Assembly: GCA_034664425.1 (NCBI GenBank)
Contig: JAXDHR010000096.1
Coordinates: forward strand, 1 to 64,000
DNA from: DATBDM01 sp034664425
GTDB taxonomy: Bacteria > Actinomycetota > Thermoleophilia > Solirubrobacterales > Solirubrobacteraceae
Length of the DNA: 64,000 bases
Reading direction: 5' to 3'
The translations under genes were made by a program, and so were the position numbers. Of the stretch, positions 23,910-31,877 are shown in pieces (positions within the stretch are counted from its first letter, which is position 1; every line of letters begins with the position of its first letter). Below the pieces are notes generated by a model that was not told where the DNA came from, made no database searches, and saw only the letters and a list, made by a program, of their open reading frames with translations.

Positions 23910-24235
23910 CTCGAGGCGGGCGCCGGCCGGGCGAAGCGGCGCGGCGCGAAGTCGTCGGGCCCGATCAGGTCGAGCGCCAGCGCTGCGCCGAGGCACGTCG
24001 CCAGCGCATCCATCGTCTCGATCACCGACACCTCGTAGGCCGAGACGATCGCCTCGCGCCACTGCGCCTGCTGGCGGTCGAGCTCGCGCACCTGCGCCCG
24101 CGTGCACGTCACGGTGAGCCGCTCGGCGCACTCGGAGCAGCGCAGGTCGACGATCATCGCGTCCTGCGCCTTCGCCTCGCAGCGCAGCGGCTGCAAGAAC
24201 GACGATCCACAGAGAGGGCACGCCTCGGGAACCAC
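23906..24235 (-). CDS. zinc-finger protein of unknown function
   Basis: A 109-residue protein with a four-cysteine zinc ribbon: CPLCG at residue 6 and CSEC around residue 33, followed by a helical region (QVRELDRQQAQWREAIVSAY) and a hydrophobic stretch. GTG start. I recognise no family. It is 37 bases downstream of the cupredoxin gene on the same strand, so it may be the fourth member of the copper operon, and its stop shares a CTAG with the convergent phosphatase gene. Confidence 0.55.
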   Translation of the reverse strand: MVPEACPLCGSSFLQPLRCEAKAQDAMIVDLRCSECAERLTVTCTRAQVRELDRQQAQWREAIVSAYEVSVIETMDALATCLGAALALDLIGPDDFAPRRFARPAPASS

Positions 24236-24272
24236 GGACGCGACGCTACGCGTGCACCCGGACGGAAGTGCG

Positions 24273-24644
24273 TCAGGCGGGTCTGCGAACCACGATCTTC
24301 ATCTTCATGTCCTCGTGCAGCGTGCAGACGATCCGGTAGGTGCCGGGCACCGTGAGCCTGCGCCGGTAGCGGTAGTCGCTCGACGCGGGCTGCGAGTGGA
24401 ACCTCCTGACGCCCCGAGGGCCGGACTTGAGCTTGACGTCGTGCACGTCGCCGGCGGTGTCCGCGCCGGGCCACTTCCACGTGATCGTGGTGCCCTTCCT
24501 CACCCTCAGCGTCTGCGGCGTGAAGTAGTTGTCGCCGATTCGCACCGTCCGGCGCAGCGACGTGCCGGCGACCGCCGGCGCCGCGCATAGAAGCGCGGCG
24601 CCGGCGGCGGAGGTCACGGCGAGGCGGGTGAGCTGCCGGCTCAC
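24273..24644 (-). CDS. exported cupredoxin (plastocyanin-like)
   Basis: A 123-residue protein with a signal peptide (LAVTSAAGAALLCAAPAVAG) and a single cupredoxin domain. The four type-1 copper ligands are readable: His68 in DVHDV, then Cys107, His110 and Met113 in VCTLHEDM. It would carry single electrons outside the membrane, probably to or from the multicopper oxidase encoded two genes upstream. The GTG start overlaps the stop of the beta-helix gene (GTGA), so the two are translationally coupled. Confidence 0.85.
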   Translation of the reverse strand: MSRQLTRLAVTSAAGAALLCAAPAVAGTSLRRTVRIGDNYFTPQTLRVRKGTTITWKWPGADTAGDVHDVKLKSGPRGVRRFHSQPASSDYRYRRRLTVPGTYRIVCTLHEDMKMKIVVRRPA

Positions 24645-25897
24645 TTGAACACCTCGAGCGGCTTGTAGCCCTTCTTCGCGGCGTGCGGGTGCTTGATCCA
24701 GTGGCCGACCGCCTGCTCGCCGGTCCAGCTCACCATCGTGTTGCGGTCCGCCGCGCTGTACGCGTTGGGGCCGGCGAACGGGCAGCTCGGCGGCGGCGCG
24801 GTGTCGGGTGACGGCGACATGATCGTGTTCGGGCCGAAGCAGTTGTCGTTGCCCGAGCCGTCGTAGCTGATGTCGCGGCCGTTGAGGTCCGCGCCTCCGA
24901 GCCCGAACTGGTTGTCGCGCACCGTGTTGCGCTGCAGCGCGATCGCGTCCGGGTGCTTGTTCGGGTCGAGCAGGATCCCGTCGATCGCCGCCACGGCCGT
25001 CAGGTAGTTGCCGTAGAAGCGGTTGCCCTGCACGAGGTTCCCGCGGCCGCCGAGCAGCAGCAGGCCGGTGCCGACCGGCGCGAGCGCCCCGGTCCCCGAT
25101 GTGCGCACCGTGAACGGCGGGTGGCCGGCGTGGAAGTCGAAGTTGTTCCAGAAGATGTCGTTGTTGGTGATGACGTTGTCCTCCGGCGGCGGGTACTTCT
25201 CGGAGTCCAGCGCGTTGGGCACCACGCCGAGCGCGTTGTCCCAGAACTTGCTGTTGGTGATCGTCACGTAGCGCATGTTCGTCGCCGAGAAGCCGATCGC
25301 CGACGCGTGGCCCTTGACGTTGCGCACGATCGAGCGCAACGGCTTGGCCTGCGGCGGCGTCTGCCCGATGTAGAACGCCCCGTCGTTGAGGTAGTAGGCC
25401 TCCGAGTCGGCCATCAGGCCGCCCTTGGTGTTGAACGCGTACAGGCCGTAGACGCCGGTGTGCTGGGCGATCAGGTTCTGCAGCGTGTAGCCGGTGGCGT
25501 TGACGACGAAGAAGCCGTTGGCCTTGTAGTCGCGCGCCTTGAAGCCGCGCACCGTCACCTGGTTGGCGCCGGACACGAGCACGCCGTTGGGCTTCTTGTT
25601 CGACCCGTTGAGCAGGACCTTGGCGGGGTGCTTGGGATCGCCGATCAGCTTGATGAAGCGCTTCTTGGCGCCGGTGATCATGACGGCTTCCTTGTAGGTG
25701 CCGTGCTTGACCCGGATCGTGTCGCCGGCCTTGGCCTTGTTGACGGCCTTCTGGATCGTGCGGAAGTCGCACGCGCCCTTGCGCTTGCACACCGTGTAGG
25801 TGTGGTGGGGGCCCTTCGGCGCGTTCTGCGCCTTGCCGGGCTGACCCGGCTTCGGGTACGTCTGGGCAGGCGCCTGCGTCGCGGCGGCGCCCAGCAT
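24641..25897 (-). CDS. right-handed parallel beta-helix protein, probably exported
   Basis: A 418-residue protein made of short repeats with asparagine ladders (NQVTVRGFKARDYKANGFFV, NMRYVTITNSKFWDN, NVITNNDIFWNN), the pattern of pectate-lyase-like or NosD-like beta-helices. NosD-type helices mature copper sites in other bacteria, which fits the neighbouring multicopper oxidase and cupredoxin, but this is inference. The start is odd: from ATG 25897 only a shortened signal remains, while the in-frame codons just upstream encode VIRTTTRIASLAAVSAA, a proper signal sequence with no ATG, GTG or TTG, preceded by GAGGAGAGG. Confidence 0.75.
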   Translation of the reverse strand: MLGAAATQAPAQTYPKPGQPGKAQNAPKGPHHTYTVCKRKGACDFRTIQKAVNKAKAGDTIRVKHGTYKEAVMITGAKKRFIKLIGDPKHPAKVLLNGSNKKPNGVLVSGANQVTVRGFKARDYKANGFFVVNATGYTLQNLIAQHTGVYGLYAFNTKGGLMADSEAYYLNDGAFYIGQTPPQAKPLRSIVRNVKGHASAIGFSATNMRYVTITNSKFWDNALGVVPNALDSEKYPPPEDNVITNNDIFWNNFDFHAGHPPFTVRTSGTGALAPVGTGLLLLGGRGNLVQGNRFYGNYLTAVAAIDGILLDPNKHPDAIALQRNTVRDNQFGLGGADLNGRDISYDGSGNDNCFGPNTIMSPSPDTAPPPSCPFAGPNAYSAADRNTMVSWTGEQAVGHWIKHPHAAKKGYKPLEVFK

Positions 25898-25970
25898 CGC
25901 GGCCGAAACGGCGGCGAGCGATGCGATGCGGGTGGTGGTGCGGATGACCCTCTCCTCTCAGCGGTGGCCG

Positions 25971-27020
25971 CTACTCGGTGACCACGTACCAACCCGCCAT
26001 CCCCGCCATCATGTGCGAGAAGACGTGGCAGTGGTACAGCCAGCGGCCGGGGTTGTCCTCGGTGAAGCGCGCAGTCACGGTCTCGTTGGGTCCGACCGTC
26101 GGGTTGTCCACGGGTGTGCCGGCGCCATCGCGCCAGCGGTGTCCGTGGATGTGGAACGTGTGGAAGAAGTTGTCCATCCCGAAGACGTTGAACTCGACGT
26201 CCTCGCCGACCTTCGCGGTCAGCGTCGGTGTGTTGCCGGCGAACGAGCGGCCGTTGATGCACTGGAAGTTCGCATCGAGGCCGGTGATGTTCGGCGCGAA
26301 CGAGTGGAGGAACAGGTTGAAGGTGTGGTCGGGCCAGCGCGCGCCGCGCGGCCTGACGACGACGGTGCCGAAGAGGCCGCGCATCGCGTTGATGACGTGG
26401 TTGGGCCCGTGGTCGTGGTAGGGCCACGCGCCGACGGATCCCGGCACGCACTCCCACTGGTAGGTGAACTCCTCGCCGGGACCGATGTAGCCGCCGGTGT
26501 GCGTGTAGCGGCCCATGTAGGCGCCGTCGTACTCCGTGTTGTAGCGGACGCCGTGCGGGTGCATCGTGACCGCCTGCTTGCTCAGCGCGTTGCGGAAGTG
26601 CACCGCGATCACGTCGCCCTCCTGCGCGTAGAGCGTCGGGCCGGGGATCGTGATCGGGCGAACGTGCGCGGCGAAGCCCGGCGTCATCTCGCGGTAGACC
26701 ATGGCCGGGAAGCGGTGCGGGCGCGGAACGCGCATGCCCTCCCAGTCGTCCTTGCCGGTGGGGATCACGTTCCAGCGGTGGGCTTCGGCCTGGATCCAGA
26801 ACTCGCGCCGCTGCCCGCCCGGAGCCGGGGGGATCTCGGGGAACGCCGCGGCACGCGCTCTGGCGGCCGCCGGCCGCGGGACTGCTGCCGCAAGTGCGTC
26901 GGCGCGCGCAAGCGCACGCGGCGAGTCGACGTTGACGGTCTCGCCTCCGATCGTGCACAGCAGGGCGGAGCCTCCCGCGAGGCCGAGGAAGGAGCGTCGG
27001 GTGTGAGGGAGCTCTCCCAT
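25971..27020 (-). CDS. two-domain multicopper oxidase, Tat-exported
   Basis: A 349-residue laccase-like enzyme. The twin-arginine signal HTRRSFLGLAGGSALL (6-21) implies folding and copper loading before or during export. Copper motifs: HPH (154-156), HDH (202-204), HTFHIH (287-292) and HCHVFSHMMAGM (330-341), giving the type 1 Cys331 and the trinuclear histidines. The length matches two-domain oxidases, which work as trimers. Possible jobs are cuprous or phenol oxidation. It heads a minus-strand operon with the beta-helix and cupredoxin genes and is divergent from a TetR gene. Confidence 0.9.
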   Translation of the reverse strand: MGELPHTRRSFLGLAGGSALLCTIGGETVNVDSPRALARADALAAAVPRPAAARARAAAFPEIPPAPGGQRREFWIQAEAHRWNVIPTGKDDWEGMRVPRPHRFPAMVYREMTPGFAAHVRPITIPGPTLYAQEGDVIAVHFRNALSKQAVTMHPHGVRYNTEYDGAYMGRYTHTGGYIGPGEEFTYQWECVPGSVGAWPYHDHGPNHVINAMRGLFGTVVVRPRGARWPDHTFNLFLHSFAPNITGLDANFQCINGRSFAGNTPTLTAKVGEDVEFNVFGMDNFFHTFHIHGHRWRDGAGTPVDNPTVGPNETVTARFTEDNPGRWLYHCHVFSHMMAGMAGWYVVTE

Positions 27021-27060
27021 GGGCCGCCCGGGAACCTATTGCCCGGCTAAGGGAAGTTCA

Positions 27061-27074
27061 AGTACGAACGTACT
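27061..27074. promoter_or_regulatory. palindromic operator candidate for the TetR regulator
   Basis: AGTACGAACGTACT is a perfect inverted repeat (6-bp arms, two-base centre) in the 77-base divergent region between the multicopper oxidase and TetR genes. It lies 11 bases upstream of TACAGT (27086-27091), a -10 placed 6 bases before the TetR ATG. The size and position suit a TetR dimer repressing both directions. Confidence 0.55.
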
Positions 27075-27085
27075 GGCACGGCCGG

Positions 27086-27091
27086 TACAGT
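27086..27091 (+). promoter_or_regulatory. -10 element, leaderless promoter of the TetR gene
   Basis: TACAGT lies 6 bases before ATG 27098, with no Shine-Dalgarno sequence. It fits the leaderless TANNNT arrangement. Confidence 0.4.
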
Positions 27092-27097
27092 GGCGTC

Positions 27098-27724
27098 ATG
27101 GCCGTTCGCTCGACCCGCCGCGCCGACGCGTCCGAGCGACTGCGCGAGGCGATCGTCGCGGCCACCGTGCGGATCGTCGCCCGTGACGGAGTCGGCGCGG
27201 TCACCCACCGGCGCGTCGCGCTGCAGGCGGGAGTCTCCCTGTCCTCGACGACCTGGCACTTCGCCTCCAAGGGGGAGATCCTCGAGGCGGCGCTGCGCTG
27301 GACCGCGCAGCGCGAGGTCGAGCGGGTCGGCGCGATGGCCGACCGCGTGGCCGCGGCGTCGGCCGGCGGCGCGTTCGACCCGGAGGTTTGGGGCGAGGAG
27401 CTCGCCGCCTGGGTCGTCGCCCAGAGCGAGGGGGAGGAGCGCGAGATCACGGTCGCGCTCTACCGGCTGCAGCTCGAGACGCTCGGCCGCCCGGGCGCCG
27501 TCGGGGTGCACCGCCAGTGGGGCGCGTCGCTGCAGCAGGTGGGCGAGCGAGTGCTGGGGCCGGCCGGATCGGCGGCGCCGGCGCTCGACACGCGGATCGT
27601 CGTCGCCGCGCTCGACGGGCTGCGGCTGGGGCTGCTGAGCCTGCGCGAGGGCGACGCGGCGGCGCCGACGGACTGGATCGCGCCCGCGCTTGCGCGCCTG
27701 CTGCGCACTCTCGTGACCGTCTGA
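27098..27724 (+). CDS. TetR/AcrR-family transcriptional regulator
   Basis: A 208-residue regulator. The N-terminal helix-turn-helix is typical: AIVAATVRIVARDGVGAVTH, then RRVALQAGVSLSSTTWHFAS with KGEIL. The C-terminal helical ligand domain is unassigned. Divergent from the multicopper oxidase operon with a 14-base palindrome between them, it probably represses itself and perhaps that operon. The inducing ligand is unknown. Confidence 0.88.
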   Translation: MAVRSTRRADASERLREAIVAATVRIVARDGVGAVTHRRVALQAGVSLSSTTWHFASKGEILEAALRWTAQREVERVGAMADRVAAASAGGAFDPEVWGEELAAWVVAQSEGEEREITVALYRLQLETLGRPGAVGVHRQWGASLQQVGERVLGPAGSAAPALDTRIVVAALDGLRLGLLSLREGDAAAPTDWIAPALARLLRTLVTV

Positions 27725-27727
27725 GGA

Positions 27728-29137
27728 TCAGCCCGCCGCGCGGTAGCGCTCGATCGCGCGGCGTCGCTCGACCGCGTGGTCGACGATCGGCTCGGGGTAG
27801 TCGCGGCCGATCACGCAGCCGGCGGCCCGCTGCTCGTCCTCGCTCATCGTCCACGGCTCGGCGAGATGCTCGTCTCCCACGTCGCGCAGCTCCGGGACCC
27901 AGCGGCGGACGTAGATGCCGTCGGGGTCATGGCGGCGCTGCTGCGTGACCGGGTTCAAGAGCCGCTGGAAGTACGGCGCGGGATCGGTGCCGGTCGACGC
28001 GATCCACTGCCAGCCGCCGTTGTTGGCGGCCATGTCGCCGTCGAGCAGCAACGCCATGAAGTGTGCCTCGCCGAGCCGCCAGTCGAGCTGCAGGTCCTTG
28101 GTCAAGAACGAGCCGACGACCATCCGCACGCGGTTGTGCATCCAGTGCTCGGCGGCGAGCTGGCGCATGCCGGCGTCGACCAGCGGATAGCCGGTGCGGC
28201 CCTGCTTCCAGGCCTCGAGCCGGTCGCCGGGCGGGTCCCAGTCGAGCGCGCGGTAGCGCTCCTGGAACTCGTGCTGGACGACCTGCGGGAAGTGCATCAG
28301 CACGGCGGCGTAGAAGTCGCGCCAGGCCAGCTCGTTGCGGTAGCTCGCAGACCCGCCGCTGCGCTGCTCGGCGACCTTCGTGTCGAGCTCGAGCGCCGAG
28401 ACGCAGCCCCAGCGCAGGTAGGGCGAGAGCCGGGAGGAGCCGCCGGCCGGGGTGTCGCGCCCGTCCTCGTAGGCCGCGAGGCGCGTGCGCAGGAAGGCGG
28501 CGAGCGCCTCGCGGCCCGCGTGCTCGCCCGGCGTGAAGCCGAGCCCGCCATCGATCTCGGCGCCGAGATCGCGCGCCGACGGCAGGCGGCCGGTGCGCAG
28601 GTTCGATGGCAGCGTCAGCGCGTGCGGCATCGGGACCAGGTCGCGGCGGCGGGTGACGAGCCAGGCGCGCGCGAACGGCGAGAACACCGTGTAGGGCTTG
28701 CCCTGCTTGGTGCGGATGCGCGAGGGATCGTCGACGACGCAGGCGCCGGGATGCGGGTGGGCTGCCACGGAGAGCCGGGCAAGGCCGTCGTGCACCCGCT
28801 GGTCGCGCCGGCGCGACCACGGGGAGGCGTCAGCGGTCCAGTGGACGGCGCGCGCGCCGGTCTCGCGCGCCAGCTTCGGGATCTCCGTCTCCGGCCTGCC
28901 CGTGCGGATCACGAGCCGGCCGCCGCGCTCGCGCAGCGCCGCGTCGAGCTCATGCAGGCAGCCGAGCATGAAGGCGGTGCGCGGCGCGCTCGGGAAGCGT
29001 CCCGTCCGGTAGAGCCGCTCGTCGAAGACGAAGACGGGAACCGTGCGCTCGGCGCGGGCGGCGGCGTGCAGCGCTGGAAGGTCGCGCAGGCGCAGGTCGC
29101 GGCGGAACCAGATCAGCTCGGTCTCGGTCATCGACAT
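27728..29137 (-). CDS. phr: deoxyribodipyrimidine photolyase
   Basis: A 469-residue cryptochrome/photolyase-family protein. The N-terminal antenna domain (ELIWFRRDLRLRDLPAL) and the FAD domain (SRLSPYLRWGCVS, ELAWRDFYAAVL, WKQGRTGYPLVDAGMRQL, MHNRVRMVVGSFLTKDL, NNGGWQWIASTGTDPAPYFR-like) match class I CPD photolyases, including the DGDMAANNGGWQW stretch that contacts FAD. It repairs UV-induced pyrimidine dimers using blue light. Start MSMTETE at 29137 chosen to match the family; MTETE at 29131 is nearly as good. Divergent from the aldo/keto reductase. Confidence 0.93.
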   Translation of the reverse strand: MSMTETELIWFRRDLRLRDLPALHAAARAERTVPVFVFDERLYRTGRFPSAPRTAFMLGCLHELDAALRERGGRLVIRTGRPETEIPKLARETGARAVHWTADASPWSRRRDQRVHDGLARLSVAAHPHPGACVVDDPSRIRTKQGKPYTVFSPFARAWLVTRRRDLVPMPHALTLPSNLRTGRLPSARDLGAEIDGGLGFTPGEHAGREALAAFLRTRLAAYEDGRDTPAGGSSRLSPYLRWGCVSALELDTKVAEQRSGGSASYRNELAWRDFYAAVLMHFPQVVQHEFQERYRALDWDPPGDRLEAWKQGRTGYPLVDAGMRQLAAEHWMHNRVRMVVGSFLTKDLQLDWRLGEAHFMALLLDGDMAANNGGWQWIASTGTDPAPYFQRLLNPVTQQRRHDPDGIYVRRWVPELRDVGDEHLAEPWTMSEDEQRAAGCVIGRDYPEPIVDHAVERRRAIERYRAAG

Positions 29138-29192
29138 GGGTACGGGCGCAGGTCGCGGTACGGATCGGCGGCGGCGGGGAAACGTTGTGGGC

Positions 29193-30245
29193 ATGGACTA
29201 TCGCCAGCTCGGCCGCTCCGGCCTGCGCATCTCCGCGCTCACCCTCGGCACGATGACGTTCGGCGGCCGCGGGAACTTCGCCAGCGTCGGCGAAACCGAC
29301 GTCGCCGGCGCCCGCCGCCAGCTCGACCTCTGCCTCGACGCCGGCGTCAACCTGGTCGACACCGCCAACGTGTACTCCGACGGGCTCTCGGAGGAGATCG
29401 TCGGCGAGATCCTGCACGGCCGCCGCGAGCGCACGCTGGTCGCCACGAAGCTGCGGATGCCGATGGGCGATGGGCCCAACGACGCGGGCCTCTCGCGTCA
29501 CCACATCGTCGACCAGTGCGAGGCCAGCCTGCGGCGCCTGCAGATCGACCACATCGACCTGCTGCAGGTCCACGAGTGGGACGGCGTCACGCCGCTGGAG
29601 GAGACGCTCGCGGCGCTCGACACGCTGGTCACCCAGGGCAAGGTCCGCTACGTCGGCTGCTCGAACTACTCGGGCTGGCACCTGATGAAGGCGCTCGGCA
29701 TCGCGCGCGAGCACGGCTTCGAGCGCTTCGTCTCGCAGCAGATCCACTACACGCTGCAGGCGCGCGAGGCCGAGTACGAGCTCGTGCCGATCGCCGTCGA
29801 CCAGGGCGTCGAGATCCTCGTCTGGAGCCCGCTCGCCGGCGGCCTGCTGTCGGGCAAGTACCGTCGCGGCAAGGACATGCCCGAGGGCTCGCGCGGGCTG
29901 ACCGACTGGAACGAGCCGCCGGTCCGCGACGAGGAGAAGCTCTACGACATCGTCGAGGTGCTCGTGGAGATCGGCGAGGGCCATGGCGTCTCCGCCGCGC
30001 AGGTCGCGATCGCATGGCTGCTCGGCCGTCCGGGCGTGGCGTCGGTGGTCGTCGGTGCGCGCCCCGACGAGCAGCTCGCCGACAACCTGAAGGCCGCCGA
30101 GCTGACGCTCGCGGACGACGAGAGCGCGCGTCTGGATGAGGTCAGTGCGCCGCCGCTGCTCTACCCCTACTGGCATCAGGCCAAGACGGCCGCCGATCGG
30201 CTCGGCCCGGCGGACCTGACGCTGCTCGGCCCGCACCTGGTTTAG
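29193..30245 (+). CDS. aldo/keto reductase
   Basis: A 350-residue NADPH-dependent TIM-barrel oxidoreductase. The catalytic tetrad is visible: Asp and Tyr in DTANVYSDG, Lys in VATKLRM, and His in LLQVHEWD. The cofactor region is GCSNYSGWHL and SPLAGGLLSGKYRRG. It resembles the YajO/Tas-like subfamily, which acts on varied aldehydes and ketones. The physiological substrate is unknown. It is convergent with the MFS gene; the stop codons overlap. Confidence 0.88.
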   Translation: MDYRQLGRSGLRISALTLGTMTFGGRGNFASVGETDVAGARRQLDLCLDAGVNLVDTANVYSDGLSEEIVGEILHGRRERTLVATKLRMPMGDGPNDAGLSRHHIVDQCEASLRRLQIDHIDLLQVHEWDGVTPLEETLAALDTLVTQGKVRYVGCSNYSGWHLMKALGIAREHGFERFVSQQIHYTLQAREAEYELVPIAVDQGVEILVWSPLAGGLLSGKYRRGKDMPEGSRGLTDWNEPPVRDEEKLYDIVEVLVEIGEGHGVSAAQVAIAWLLGRPGVASVVVGARPDEQLADNLKAAELTLADDESARLDEVSAPPLLYPYWHQAKTAADRLGPADLTLLGPHLV

Positions 30246-31525
30246 GCCACGAGTGCGGCATCCTCCAGCTCCGCCGGCGGCGGCGTGTGGCCGTCGTAGG
30301 CCGCGAGCTGGGGGAAGGCCCAGACGATCGCGCCGACCGAGGCGATGCAGGCCAGGCCGCCGCTGAGCACGGCGAAGCCCGCCGAGGTGGCGGCGGCCAC
30401 AAGGCCCGACTCGAGGTCGCCGAGACGCGGACCGCTCGTCACCACGAGCATGAACGCGGCCGACATCCGCCCGCGCAGCGCCTCGGGCGTGACGGTCTGG
30501 TTGATGATCGAGCGGCAGACGGCGCTGATCGAGTCCGCCGCGCCGGCGACCGCCAGCAGCAGCGCGGCCGCCGCCAGCGATCCGACGACGCCCGCCGCCG
30601 CGATCGCCGCGCCCCACACGAGCACGGCGCCGATCACGACCCGGCCGAGCCAGCGCGCGTGCTCGACCCATCCCGTCGTCAGCGCCGCCACCGTCGCGCC
30701 GGCCGACACGGCGGCGTAGAGCAGGCCCGTCCCCGCCGCGCCCGAGTGGTAGACCGTGAGCGAGAGCACCGCGAACAGCGCGCGCGGCATCCCGAAGGTC
30801 ATCGCCGCGATGTCGATGACGAACGAGCCCATCAGTGCCCGGTTGCCGCGCACGAAGCGCAGGCCCTCGGCGATCGAGCGCCCCACGGCAGGCGGCGGGC
30901 CGGCGACCCCGTCGCCGCCGCCCGGTCGCATCGGCCGCAGCGGCAGGGTGGCGAGGAGGGCGACGAGGAAGGCCCCGGCGTCGACCGCGTAGGTCGCGCC
31001 GACCCCGAGCCACGCGATCAGGAGGCCGCCTGCGCCCGGTCCGACGACCGACGCGACCTGCGTCAGACCGAAGTTGAGCGAGAGCGCCGAGCGCAGCCGC
31101 TCGCGGCCCGCCAGCCCGGGGACCATCGCCGAACGCGCCACGTTGACCACGGCGCCGGCGCCGGCGAGCGCGCCGGCGAGCAGGAACACGAGCGCGATCG
31201 GCGGCTGCTCGAGCAGCGCGATCGCGGCAAGGCCACCGACGATCAGCGTCTCGGCGAGCTGCGCCATCAGCAGCAGGCCGCGACGATCCATGCGGTCGGC
31301 GATCGCGCCGCCGAGCAGCGACGCGGCGATCAGCGGGCCGAGTTCGACGACACCGAGCAGACCGACGAGAGCCGCGGAGTGCGTCAGCACGTACACCTGA
31401 TATGGAACGGCGACCAGAGCTGCCTGCGTGCCGAGCGCGGACAGCGCCTGACCGAGCAGGACGAGTCGCAGATCGCGTGAGAGGCGCACGGCGGTCAGGT
31501 CGACGGCGAAGCGTGGCACGCGCAC
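30242..31525 (-). CDS. MFS transporter, drug-efflux or enterobactin-exporter type
   Basis: A 427-residue major facilitator protein with about 12 membrane segments. The cytoplasmic loop 2-3 signature appears as GGAIADRMDRRGLLLM, and a long central loop (GGGDGVAGPPPAVGRS) separates the halves. It resembles the EntS/MFS_3 exporters. The GTG start has a purine-rich stretch (GAGGGGGG) about 14 bases upstream. No substrate clue is found in the neighbourhood. Confidence 0.85.
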   Translation of the reverse strand: MRVPRFAVDLTAVRLSRDLRLVLLGQALSALGTQAALVAVPYQVYVLTHSAALVGLLGVVELGPLIAASLLGGAIADRMDRRGLLLMAQLAETLIVGGLAAIALLEQPPIALVFLLAGALAGAGAVVNVARSAMVPGLAGRERLRSALSLNFGLTQVASVVGPGAGGLLIAWLGVGATYAVDAGAFLVALLATLPLRPMRPGGGDGVAGPPPAVGRSIAEGLRFVRGNRALMGSFVIDIAAMTFGMPRALFAVLSLTVYHSGAAGTGLLYAAVSAGATVAALTTGWVEHARWLGRVVIGAVLVWGAAIAAAGVVGSLAAAALLLAVAGAADSISAVCRSIINQTVTPEALRGRMSAAFMLVVTSGPRLGDLESGLVAAATSAGFAVLSGGLACIASVGAIVWAFPQLAAYDGHTPPPAELEDAALVA

Positions 31526-31685
31526 GCAGTGAAGCAGCCCCCCTCGGCAGCTACATTGACTCTGAGGTCGCGCGATGCCGGCGGGCGTCGGAGCGATTTC
31601 ACCACCACGACGGAAGGACGGCGCGCGACCGTAGGGCGCGGCGCTGGGCTTCCTCTCAGGATCACTGATTCAGAGGAGCTTCGTC

Positions 31686-31877
31686 ATGCAGTCCGAAATT
31701 GCACCCCCGCTCGAGCCGGAACATCACGTCGACGGCCACGCGGCGGTCGGCGTGGCGCCGGTGGTCGGCGTGCTCGCGCAGCTCAACGAAGCGCTGGCCG
31801 CGTGCCTCGACGAGATCGAGTCGCTGCAGGAGCGCGTCGCCCGGCTCGAGCGCGAGTGCCGGTCCCGCGCGGGCTAG
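31686..31877 (+). CDS. small coiled-coil protein, hypothetical
   Basis: A 63-residue acidic protein whose C-terminal two-thirds is an amphipathic helix (LAQLNEALAACLDEIESLQE, then RVARLERE), likely a short coiled coil. A good Shine-Dalgarno AGAGGAGC stands 7 bases before the ATG, which is the main reason to accept it. The stop overlaps the convergent kup stop. The 160 bases upstream (31526-31685) hold no other gene. A TTGACT at 31556 has no matching -10. Confidence 0.5.
   Translation: MQSEIAPPLEPEHHVDGHAAVGVAPVVGVLAQLNEALAACLDEIESLQERVARLERECRSRAG

Noticed and set aside
31556..31590. TTGACT as the -35 of a promoter for the small coiled-coil gene
   Set aside because: No TANNNT-like -10 at 15-19 bases downstream.
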